NCBI GenBank assembly: GCA_963849305.1
Contig: CAWKGV010000008.1
Location: 1-64,000, forward strand
Direction of reading: 5' to 3'
From: CAWKGV01 sp963849305
GTDB taxonomy: Bacteria > Pseudomonadota > Alphaproteobacteria > Acetobacterales > Acetobacteraceae
DNA length: 64,000 bases
This document shows positions 46,940 to 55,259 of this stretch, piece by piece; within the stretch, counting starts at the first letter, position 1, and every line of letters begins with the position of its first letter. The notes under the pieces were generated by a model. That model saw only the letters and a program-made list of their open reading frames with translations, did no database searches and was not told where the DNA came from. The translations under genes were made by a program, and so were the position numbers.

Positions 46940-47532
46940 CCGTCGCCATCCTTCGAGCCCGCCCTGGAGATTGGGTTTGGTCGGCCGGGACTCATGGTCC
47001 GCGTTCTGGCAAGCCGATAGTGGCCTGCCAGCACTCCCAGCGACGCCACTAAGATGCCCTGCGCCTGGGCATGACCCACTGGCCGACTGCGCCAACCCTG
47101 ACGCGCTGCCCACTCGCGGATCGAGCTCTCGCACCCAATCACGTGCCACACACAGGAGCCCGCTGCACTGTCCGCGCCGCCGAGCGCGGTGAAAGCCGCC
47201 GCCACCCTCGACCGAGCGCTCTCGACTCGCTCCGTCTGCGTCTCGCCCTTGTAGGCGTTGAGCCGGATTAGCGGTGCCGCACGCAAGCCATCGAGAGCAG
47301 CGGCTCGGAACTGCGCATGGAACATCCTTCCAGCGTCGCGCATGCAGGCTGTGATGGTGCCATTGGCTTCCAAGCGGCCTAGCAGGTCTGCCGTTCGGCG
47401 ATGGGAAGTGGGCACGCTGGATGCGCCGCTTGTGTCGTCCCGCGCCGGGAATAGGTCACCATGCTGCAGACGCCAGGGAGTTGGCTGCGATGAAGCCTCG
47501 CGCTGCGTAGTCGTGATCTTGCGCCTGATCAT
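46936..47532 (-). CDS. DUF6456-domain protein
   Basis: 198 residues from ATG 47532 with AGAAGGGA upstream. The conserved core is AGRMFHAQFRAAALDGLRAAPL, ALGGADSAAGSCVWHVIG, SIREWAARQGW and QAQGILVASLGVLAGHY. The family is found in alphaproteobacterial chromosomes and prophages, with a presumed DNA-related role; no activity is established to my knowledge. Sits between primase and methyltransferase genes. Confidence 0.8.
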   Translation of the reverse strand: MIRRKITTTQREASSQPTPWRLQHGDLFPARDDTSGASSVPTSHRRTADLLGRLEANGTITACMRDAGRMFHAQFRAAALDGLRAAPLIRLNAYKGETQTERVESARSRVAAAFTALGGADSAAGSCVWHVIGCESSIREWAARQGWRSRPVGHAQAQGILVASLGVLAGHYRLARTRTMSPGRPNPISRAGSKDGDG

Positions 47533-47685
47533 TCGCGTCCCTTCTGGGCCCGGCCGGTCATAGCAGGACGATGTTGCCCGTGGTTGCCCTCTTCGCTGGT
47601 CCGCCGGTATCCGGACATCGCGCCGGTTCTTGGCGTTGCGAGCGCTGGGACGACTGATGAGGCAAGCCCGCAACCTTGTTGCAGA

Positions 47686-47871
47686 ATGACGCACACATGA
47701 CGCACCTGTGTCGTAGTTTGGGGGCTAAACGTCTGAAAGTGTTGAGATGACGCAGGAAGGGTTCAAAGAGCTGCCTAGAGCGAGGATGCATGTGCGGTGG
47801 TGTGGTGCGTCCAACGGACGCGCGCGTACGCGCCTGTAGAAGTCTCGGGGCTTGATGCGTCATCTTAACAC
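47686..47871. repeat. Cluster of ATGACGCA repeats with a long inverted pair
   Basis: ATGACGCA occurs at 47686-47693, 47697-47704 and 47747-47754, and inverted at 47856-47863. The last two belong to a 15-base inverted repeat with one mismatch, GTGTTGAGATGACGC (47739-47753) and GCGTCATCTTAACAC (47857-47871). The 423-base gap 47533-47955 holds no gene that I can support. Candidate operator or replication iterons of the phage. Confidence 0.5.
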
Positions 47872-47955
47872 TCTCAACTGGTTAGACTGCAAATTGTACC
47901 ATTGGCGCGTCACTCCTGCAGCACTGCGAAGGGATGGACCGGGGGAGCGGTGGCC

Positions 47956-50256
47956 CTATCGCAAGCGATTGCCGCAATACGAGATGCCGACATCGATGCA
48001 TTTGAGTTTGATGAACACTGAGCCTTTTGAGGTCCGTTTCTTCCTGACGCCTTTCTCGGCCGCGCCAGCAAGCACGCGTTGCGAGAAGCCGTTAATCGCC
48101 GGCAGCTTGTCCTGAGAGTGGCCTTCGTCGATTGCCCAGCGGCGGAAGTGGCCGTAGGCAGTACTCGTCTTGACCTCACACAGTGATGCATTCGACGGGC
48201 ACAGGACCGCCTCGCTTTCCAGCCAGCTGAGCACGGGGTCCGAGGACAGCATCCAGTCGCGTAGTGCCTCAGCGCTGGAGGGGGGCTCAGCAAAGGCCTG
48301 CCTGGCAATGACCCGGCTCGCGCCCTGGACAGCCCAGTCCAGAAGCAAATTCGCTTCCTGCTCGCCGATCTTGAGGCCGATGTGATCGATCCGCTCCTCG
48401 ACAGGGATGACGCGGTTAAAAGTCAGGATCATAAGGCGGCGACGAACGCCGCGATCCATGCCACCCCTGAACGTCGGCAGATTATTGGTCCCGTAGACGT
48501 GCTGGGCGACGGGCCTGAACTCGAACGCGCTCTTGTAGACATCGCGGACTGTTAACGGCTCACCCGTTATGATCTGCTTGAAGACCTCGGAGGCGATGGC
48601 GTCGCCTCCAGCCAGCTCATCGGGCGCGTTAAGCAGCTTACCGTCGAGATGGCAGATGAAAGTGCGGTCGTCAAATCGAGCAGGCGAGATGGCTGAAATC
48701 GCTGACCTCGGCAACAGAGAACGCAGCACATCCAGAACCTGCGACTTGCCGTTTTCGGCCAGCTCACCCTTAAGCACGAGCGCCTTGGGCCGGATGATTT
48801 TGGTAGCCAGCCCAAGCGCCGCGATGCCAGCGATCTCTGCAAGCAAATCCGCCTTCTCGCGTTTGTCGCCATCGTCCTTGAAGCAGCCATCGAGCAGCCG
48901 CTCCAGCAATAATGTCCGCCGCTCCTCTTCGGCGAACGCCTTGGGCCAACGCCCGGGCAGTGTGTGACGGCAGCGGTGGTCCGGGCTGTGCGCCTCAAGC
49001 CTGGCGTCACCCGTATCGTCGAAGCGGATGAACCCCGAAGCGCAGTTGATGCCCACGGCGACGTGGTCGAAAAAGTCGCGACACATCAGCCCGGGCCGCA
49101 TGCACGCCAAGATGCTCTCGAGGCGAGCCTTGTTGAGCTTGACGCAAGACAAGTTGCCGTTGACCGTCTTAAAGAAGGCCCCATCATACCGCGAAGCGGT
49201 CAGCCAGAGCGTCTCATCCGGGATGACTTCCCATTGCGTCCCGCGGTAGTACCAGAACTGCCCACAAAAGACGATTCGGCCGAAACGCTCTTGCAGATCA
49301 GCCGTGACCCTGTCCGCGATCTCGGTGTCAGAACCGATCCCCAGCCAGAGCTGTTCACGATCGGCTCTCGGTGGACAGTCGGGCTCCCCCAAGAGTCCGT
49401 ATTCCGCGGTTTCAGCCGCCAGCTTCTCAAGCTCACTTCGCGTGCCTCCCGCTTGGAGCCAGTCCGAGACATCACCCTTCGGGGGGAGCCCCGGCAGATT
49501 GACTACACGAATCTTGGATGCACTTCCGGCCAGAGATCGGGCAATCGCCTCAGCATGGCAACGCCCGACCTCGTCAGCGTCGGGTAGGATAATGACGTCG
49601 CGTTTTGCGAAGAAGGGGGCGAACGAAGCCGTCCATTTCGACTTGTAAGGCTTGCGTGGTTTGGGCTCCTTGCCGGCACCGCCCGGATTGCATGTGGCCA
49701 CCAAGCCCAGCGCCTCGAGAGCGAGGACGTCCTTTTCACCTTCGACGATGAACACCGGTTTCTCTGGCTCGCTCGCCGACTTTAGGAGCTGTGGAAGCCG
49801 ATACGGGACGCGAGGAATGCCAGTTAGTTTCCAGATCCAACCGCCTTTGACGTCCGGCCTACGCTGGAGAAACTTCTTCGGCTCAAACCGGACGACCTGA
49901 AACAGAAGCTGACCTCCCGCGTTCCGGTAGTCGTATTCGGCTACTATGCGGCCAAGACCATATGGCTCAGTCGACGCGCTTGTTCCGATCTCCACACCAA
50001 ACTCGGCGCGCAGCCATTCCAATGCCTCGCGTATGCTGAGCCGCCTTTCCCGCTGCACCAGATCCAGAACACCGCCACCCGCGTTGTTCTCGTGGTCGAA
50101 CCATGTGCCGCGTTTCTCGCCGGCGATTTCGACCGCCATACTGCCGCGAGTTCCAAAGCGTAGTTGAGTGTGTGATGACAGCTGCCGGTTTGGCTCGCCA
50201 AAGAACTTGCGGGCAAGGGGCTCGATGAGGCTTTGGAGGTCGAACTGGGATCTCAC
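47956..50256 (-). CDS. Phage primase-helicase (Toprim plus SF3-type helicase)
   Basis: 766 residues, intact. N-terminal region with RGTWFDHENNAGGGVLDLVQ (primase zinc/CHC-like fold region without an obvious zinc set), Toprim with E172 in FIVEGEKDVLAL and D226/D228 in LPDADEVGR, then a D5-like domain and helicase with Walker A GELAENGKSQ near 497-506, RFDDRTFICHLDGKLLNAPDE and TNNLPTFRGGMDRGVRRRL. Initiates phage DNA replication. The largest intact phage gene here. Confidence 0.9.
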   Translation of the reverse strand: MRSQFDLQSLIEPLARKFFGEPNRQLSSHTQLRFGTRGSMAVEIAGEKRGTWFDHENNAGGGVLDLVQRERRLSIREALEWLRAEFGVEIGTSASTEPYGLGRIVAEYDYRNAGGQLLFQVVRFEPKKFLQRRPDVKGGWIWKLTGIPRVPYRLPQLLKSASEPEKPVFIVEGEKDVLALEALGLVATCNPGGAGKEPKPRKPYKSKWTASFAPFFAKRDVIILPDADEVGRCHAEAIARSLAGSASKIRVVNLPGLPPKGDVSDWLQAGGTRSELEKLAAETAEYGLLGEPDCPPRADREQLWLGIGSDTEIADRVTADLQERFGRIVFCGQFWYYRGTQWEVIPDETLWLTASRYDGAFFKTVNGNLSCVKLNKARLESILACMRPGLMCRDFFDHVAVGINCASGFIRFDDTGDARLEAHSPDHRCRHTLPGRWPKAFAEEERRTLLLERLLDGCFKDDGDKREKADLLAEIAGIAALGLATKIIRPKALVLKGELAENGKSQVLDVLRSLLPRSAISAISPARFDDRTFICHLDGKLLNAPDELAGGDAIASEVFKQIITGEPLTVRDVYKSAFEFRPVAQHVYGTNNLPTFRGGMDRGVRRRLMILTFNRVIPVEERIDHIGLKIGEQEANLLLDWAVQGASRVIARQAFAEPPSSAEALRDWMLSSDPVLSWLESEAVLCPSNASLCEVKTSTAYGHFRRWAIDEGHSQDKLPAINGFSQRVLAGAAEKGVRKKRTSKGSVFIKLKCIDVGISYCGNRLR

Positions 50257-50398
50257 TGATACCAGCTATGTAGCTACTCGCTGAGGATGCTGCCGTCGCG
50301 CCGGATGCGCTCGGCCGAGAGGAAAATGGGAGGGCGTCAGGCTGGTACCGCGAAGCCCAATGCGGAGGCTGATTGAGGCTGGCTTCAAAGTGGCGCCC

Positions 50399-50569
50399 TC
50401 AGCTGTGTCCCGATCCCGCCAACTGCTGCCGCAGCTGCCGGCCGTGAGCTTCAATCGATCCGCCCGAAATAGCAGCGCTTGCAATCGAGTATGGCTCGCC
50501 ATGCCAGCTTCTACGGAACCAGCGGTTGCGATCTGGATCGCTCATCAAAGCTGCGGCGAGGGAGTCCAT
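50399..50569 (-). CDS. Possible small phage protein
   Basis: 56 codons, MDSLAAALMSDPDRNRWFRR then SWHGEPYSIASAAISGGSIE, with AGGACGG upstream. Composition is protein-like and it lies in the expected direction between the methyltransferase and primase genes. No family recognised. Confidence 0.3.
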   Translation of the reverse strand: MDSLAAALMSDPDRNRWFRRSWHGEPYSIASAAISGGSIEAHGRQLRQQLAGSGHS

Positions 50570-50615
50570 CAGCCGCCGTCCTGCAACTGCGCTTTGACGT
50601 TTACGTTAAAAGCAA

Positions 50616-50738
50616 TTAGTCGATAGCCGACGGCGCACCTTCCAAGAACGTTGCGGCTTGCTGGCCAATATACTGATCGATGAATCGGTCCGTCGCGGGG
50701 GTCAGCCATGCGACGCCTCGTTGCCCCAGCTTGCCCAT
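50616..50738 (-). CDS. Possible small phage protein overlapping the MT-A70 gene end
   Basis: 40 residues, MGKLGQRGVAWLTPATDRFI then DQYIGQQAATFLEGAPSAID. Starts within the last codons of the methyltransferase. Helical and acidic at the end, unlike GC shadows. No family recognised. Confidence 0.35.
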   Translation of the reverse strand: MGKLGQRGVAWLTPATDRFIDQYIGQQAATFLEGAPSAID

Positions 50739-52104
50739 CCAAGCCGGGCCGCCCGCGCAAACATTTCTAGCTTGGGGACGTGAGGGAATAGCTCCTCGAT
50801 CATCTCGGCAAAAGCACTGGGCTTTGTGGAATGCCGGTGGACCTCAGCATCAATTACCGAAGAGTACCTGCTGGCCGGGCGCTGGTGCCGGGATTTCTCC
50901 TTTGGTGCCAACCAACAAAAGCTCGTGCTGATTACGCGCCCAATAGCCCGTGCCGACCTTGTCTTTCACACCCAGACGAAGTGGCTGCGGTATGTGAAGC
51001 CCCAGGCGCGCATGACGTCGAGCGCCTGGGGAAGCGTTGGCACCGTGGTCCAAAGGAAGAGCACGCAGTCCGGTGCCGCCGGGATCGACAGGTCGGCAAT
51101 GTCGCCGGTGGCCAGGGTCGGATAGTGATTGTCCGCCGCGCGATCCATCCCAGTCTCGCGCGAGTAGGGTTCAAACCGCCATGGCGGATCCGCGTAGATG
51201 ACGCCGTAGAGCTTGTGCCCGAGCTGCTCTGCGGCTTGCTGTGTTATCACGGCAAGCTCCTGTTCTCGTTGCTGCCGTCCGATCTTTTTACGCTCATGCT
51301 TGGCGCTGATTCGTTCGCCGGCTTTCGCTCGCGCGATGATCTGTGCCTGCTTTTCGGGCGGTAGGGTGGCGAGTGCATCCAGCTCCTCTCCTTTGTCGAG
51401 CGAGGTGTTGACCACCTCGGCGATCTGTCGGATCGCCTTGGCTCGGGCCGCATCTCGCTGAACGTCGCGGGTGCTGCGCTTCGTCCTCTTAGCGGTGTCA
51501 ATAGCGAAAGGCGCCAAGTTGGCGTCTTTCGTACACTTGCCGCCGCCACGCTTGCCGGGCGTTGCGCCGTGCTTGGTTTCGGGATGCAGGCGCTCATAAA
51601 TGTCTTTGCGCCGGGCGATGTGCAGCGCCCGGGCGGCCGGTGACAGGTCCTCTCGAATTAGATTTTCGTCTATCTCGATGAGTGCCGCGCGGTCGTGGTC
51701 CACGCCCGATGCGACCCTGTAAGGGATTGACTCCCAGCCGAGCCGCTTGGCGGCTTCGAGGCGATGCGCCCCCGTGACGAGGTGAGGAACAACGCCATCG
51801 TTCGGCCAACGAACGATGATCGGATTGAGGAGCCGATAAGCTTGATGCTCTCGGCCAGCGCATGGATAGTTGGCTCGGAAAGCTGCCGCAGACGCTCCCC
51901 GACCACGATGCACTCGATGCGTAGCTGCTGGGTGCGATCCGGCAGCGGCGCGTCACCAGGCTCATCAACCAGAGCGGAATCTAGGACTAACGATGGAGTC
52001 TCGCTGGACCCCAAGTCGCCGGCTGCTCCGTATCCCGAGGGGATCGCAGGGGTCACCATGCTGGACCGCTGCGGTAGTAGCGGGCTTGATTTTGGACTTG
52101 GCAT
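50702..52104 (-). pseudogene. ParB-domain MT-A70 adenine methyltransferase, frameshifted
   Basis: N-terminal ParB-like part: QQLRIECIVVGERLRQLSEP, LLNPIIVRWPNDGVVPHLVT, GAHRLEAAKRLGW, IDENLIREDLSPAARALHIA. Helical middle, then MT-A70 domain with YADPPWRFEPYSRETG (catalytic DPPW), FLWTTVPTLPQALDVMRAWG, GYWARNQHELLLVGTKGEIP and IEELFPHVPKLEMFAR, ending GWASWGNEASHG at 50702. Frame changes near 51845, 50965 and 50885. Likely an N6-adenine methyltransferase; divergent from the repressor. Confidence 0.8.
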
Positions 52105-52132
52105 CGCGGTAAATTGCGATTAGCGAAATCGC
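52103..52132. promoter_or_regulatory. Candidate operator between repressor and early genes
   Basis: GCGATT (52116-52121) and AATCGC (52127-52132) form a perfect inverted repeat with a 5-base spacer, and ATCGC (52103-52107) pairs with GCGAT (52116-52120). They lie in the 82-base divergent gap beside the methyltransferase start, where a lysogeny repressor would bind. Confidence 0.45.
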
Positions 52133-52186
52133 GGGTCAAGCGGAATCTTGCGGCTTTCGCAACAGGTGCGACGGCTCGGGAATAGC

Positions 52187-52837
52187 ATGCAGAAACAGGT
52201 CGTCGACAGGCAGTGGTTTGCTGAGCAGGTCCGGAAACGAGGTTTCAGGAGCCAGAAGCAGTTCGCGGCGGCGATCGGTCTCGACGGTCCAAAACTGACA
52301 AAGCTGTTGAACGGCGAGCGTCGGCCTCAGGTCGAGGACCTGATAGGAATGAGCACGGCGCTCAATACGTCGATGACGAACTTGGTTCGATGCTTCGGCG
52401 CCAAACACATCAAGGCTACGCCGACGGGAATTTCGATACACGCTTCAATCTTTGATGACGACAACGTCGAGTTTCATGATTTCCCAGAGGGCGATATTAG
52501 TGACCAAATTGTCGACAGCCCTTGCCCGAACTATAGGGGGGTAGGGATCCAAATCAGAACGTCCACATTGAGCCCTCGCTATTATGAGGGAGAGGTGTTG
52601 CTGGCGAGAATTCAGCCAGACCAAAATCGTGCCGGAATCGGCCACCTTGTTGGTCGAGAGGCTTTTGTGGCGTTGGCCGAAACGGGCATTGTTCTCAAGC
52701 TAGTCCAGCCTGGATCGCGTCCCGGCCTCTATACTCTTTCCTCACTTGATTTGCGGATTCCGCCGCTCGTAGACGTCGAGGTCGAATGGGGAGAGCCCAT
52801 CGACTTCCACATTCCTGGTTGGCTCCGACCGAAATAA
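52187..52837 (+). CDS. Phage-type transcriptional repressor (HTH plus S24-like domain)
   Basis: 216 residues from ATG 52187 (a TTG 13 codons earlier is an alternative). XRE-type helix-turn-helix at about 20-48 (RSQKQFAAAIGLDGPKLTKL, LNGERRP). The C-terminal half resembles LexA/CI peptidase domains: IRTSTLSPRYYEGEVLLA aligns with the GDSMxPxxxxGxxxL motif but has Thr127 where the catalytic Ser is expected; a candidate Lys171 is in IVLKLVQPG. Self-cleavage may therefore be lost. Divergent from the early phage genes. Confidence 0.85.
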   Translation: MQKQVVDRQWFAEQVRKRGFRSQKQFAAAIGLDGPKLTKLLNGERRPQVEDLIGMSTALNTSMTNLVRCFGAKHIKATPTGISIHASIFDDDNVEFHDFPEGDISDQIVDSPCPNYRGVGIQIRTSTLSPRYYEGEVLLARIQPDQNRAGIGHLVGREAFVALAETGIVLKLVQPGSRPGLYTLSSLDLRIPPLVDVEVEWGEPIDFHIPGWLRPK

Positions 52838-53099
52838 TCAATGATTCGTGTGTTTGAGGTATTGCGCTTATCGAAATACCTTGTCACCATGCCTCCTCGA
52901 TGGAGGGATAGATGCTCGCCCCGAAAGTCCGCCCGTTGCCAATCAGTCCCCTGATCGATGGCAGGCAACACCGCGGTTGCTAATGTGGTCTGGCATCCTC
53001 GTCGTTGTGAATGATCGTCGAACGGGTGCCTGCCCAAACAGCAAGCGGCAATTGCAATGCCCAACTCAAAGGGGCTGGTACTGACCCCCCCGGCAAACC

Positions 53100-53282
53100 T
53101 TGCCGCCGCACCTCAGCGAGGCTTGTTCCCTCCTCGCCGCCGGCCTTTTGCGGCTTTCGTGCCACACTACCGAGGATCTCGCCCGTGAGATCGCGTTCGT
53201 GGGGGATGTTACGGACGTTTCGCTGCACATTTCCGACGGCCAGAGCGGTCATGCGAAGCCGACCCCACGGAGACCCGCATGA
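53100..53282 (+). CDS. Small protein upstream of DUF2924 gene
   Basis: 60 residues from a TTG at 53100: LSEACSLLAAGLLRLSCHTT then EDLAREIAFVGDVTDV and SLHISDGQSGHAKPTPRRP. Its TGA overlaps the ATG of the DUF2924 gene. Similar short ORFs precede DUF2924-recombinase modules in alphaproteobacteria, as far as I recall. Function unknown. The gap before it (52838-53099) holds nothing that I can name. Confidence 0.5.
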   Translation: MPPHLSEACSLLAAGLLRLSCHTTEDLAREIAFVGDVTDVSLHISDGQSGHAKPTPRRPA

Positions 53283-53765
53283 CCGACCTAAGGCCCCCAC
53301 CCGTAATCCCCGCCATCCCGGCGACCAATGTTCCGCGCCGGCTATCAGCCCTCCAGACCGCGCACACCGCCGGTCTGAAACAACAGTGGCGCGAGTTGTT
53401 CGGCGACGCTGCACCCGCGGTTCAATCGGGCTTACCTGCAAACCCGGCTCGCATACCGCATCCAGGAACTGGCCTACGGCGGGCTAAAGCCCGACACCGT
53501 CGCCAGACTTGAGGCGTTGGGCGAGACACTCGACGGCGGCAACGTCGCTCGCCGCAGTATCCGCGCCGACCGGCGGCTTCTCGTCGGCACCAAGTTAGTC
53601 CGCACATATCAGGGCGCCGAGCACGTCGTGACCGTTCTGCGAGATGGGTTCGAGTATGGGGGCCGTCCATATCGGTCATTATCGGCAATCGCCCGGGCCA
53701 TCACTGGCACACGCTGGAACGGATGGACCTTCTTCGGACTGAAGAACCAGCGGGCGCGGGCATGA
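53279..53765 (+). pseudogene. DUF2924-domain protein, one frameshift
   Basis: N-terminal MTDLRPPPVIPAIPATNVPR and GLKQQWRELFGD; then, after a shift near 53415, RIQELAYGGL and GNVARRSIRADRRLLVGTKL, RDGFEYGGRPYRSLSAIARA and TGTRWNGWTFFGLK. About 160 residues if repaired. DUF2924 genes sit immediately before large serine recombinases in many islands. End overlaps the recombinase ATG by four bases. Confidence 0.8.
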
Positions 53766-55110
53766 CGAGGCGGCAGGATCATCCCGGCACGAAGCCGGGC
53801 GCAGTCCGCAAGCTGCGCTGCGCCGTCTACACTCGGAAGTCGACCGAGGAGGGGCTGGAGCGGGAGTTCAACAGCCTCGACGCGCAGCGCGATTCCTGTG
53901 AGGCGTACGTCCTTAGCCAGCGTGCCGAAGGCTGGATGCTGGTGCCCGACCGCTACGATGATGGTGGCTTCTCCGGGCCACCCTCGAACGGCCGGCGCTC
54001 CGCCGCCTGCTATTCGACATCGAGGCAGGCCGGATAGACGTGGTCGTGGTCTACAAGATCGATCGGCTGTCGCGTGCGCTGATAGGCTTCGCCAAGCTGG
54101 TCGAGGTGTTTGATCAGCACGAGGTCACCTTCGTCAGCGTTACCCAGTCATTTAACACCACGACCAGCATGGGCCGGCTGACGCTGAACATCCTGCTCAG
54201 CTTTGCCCAGTTCGAGCGCGAGGTGATCGGTGAACGCATCCGCGACAAATTCGCCACCTCGCGGGCGCGCGGCCTTTGGATGGGTGGCTGCGTTCCGCTC
54301 GGCTACGACGTGAGCAACCGCAAGCTGGTCCTGAACAAGACGGAGGCCGCGACAGTCCGGCGGGTGTTCGAGGGATTCGCCGAGATCGGCTCCGGCACGA
54401 AGCTGACCCAGACACTCCGAGCGGAAGGCGTAACCACCAAGCGCGGCAAGCCGATCAACAAAAGCGACATCTACAAGCTGCTGAACAACCGGGTGTACCT
54501 GGGCGAGACGGTGCACAAGGGCACGTCCTTCCCCGGCGAGCATGAGGGCATTGTGCCCTGCGAGCTGTGGGATCGGGTCCACGCCATCCTACAGGAAAGC
54601 CCTCGGGTTCGTGCCAACCAGAATCGAAGCAAAACACCGGCGCTGCTGGGCGGGCTGATCTTCGGGGCGGATGGGCGCGCCATGTCGCCGACGCATACGC
54701 GCCGGCGCGGACGACTCTACCGCTACTATGTAAGCCAGAGCGTGCTGAAGAATGGAGGGACCGACCCGGCGGTCGTCCGGCGGGTGTCGGCGGCCGAGAT
54801 TGAGGGCGCGGTGGTGAACCAGCTCCGTACGCTACTAAGGCAGCCGGAGATCGTGGTCGGCACCTGGCGCGCGGCGCGCACGGCGGCGCCTGACCTGACC
54901 GAGGCCGAGGTCCGCGACGCACTCGAGCATCTCGATCCCCTGTGGGACGAGCTGTTCCCGGCCGAGCAAGCTCGCATCGTGCGATTGCTGGTCGAGCGGG
55001 TGGAGCTGGGGCCCGCCGGCGCCGACATCCGACTCCGTATCGGTGGGCTGACCACGCTCGTGCATGACCTCGGGGCGACCGCGGCGGGAGGGCTGGGCGA
55101 GGCGGCATGA
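53762..55110 (+). pseudogene. Large serine recombinase, one frameshift
   Basis: Catalytic Ser27 in YTRKSTEEGLEREFNSLDAQ, then GGFSG; a G lost near 53971 shifts the frame before ERPALRRLLFDIEAGRIDVV. Afterwards YKIDRLSRAL, SFAQFEREVIGERIRDK, the recombinase domain (GYDVSNRKLVLNKTEAATVR; NRVYLGETVHKG) and a C-terminal coil. The usual zinc-ribbon Cys set is not visible. About 449 residues if repaired. Likely integrase of this island or phage. Confidence 0.85.
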
Positions 55111-55233
55111 ACGGCACACCTCAGGTTCTTACCGTTCACGTCCCTCTCACAATGCGCCAGCACGGCGGGCGGAAGGTCGTCGTGGTGCCGGAGGGCGGCA
55201 CATATCCTGCCCCGGCTCGAGCGCATGCGGACC
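55107..55233 (+). pseudogene. HTH-protein N-terminal fragment cut by IS66
   Basis: MNGTPQVLTVHVPLTMRQHG then GRKVVVVPEGGTYPAPARAH starts with ATGA overlapping the recombinase stop, and ends where IS66 begins at 55234. Such proteins usually continue into a helix-turn-helix domain downstream of DUF2924/recombinase pairs; here the 3' part is not found beyond the IS. Confidence 0.65.
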
Positions 55234-55259
55234 GTAAGCGTTTGGTGACGACCGTTGGA

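Noticed and set aside
155..55233. Classical IS66 composite transposon
   Set aside because: Core metabolic genes lie inside, the outer flanks are unrelated broken genes and no target duplication is visible.
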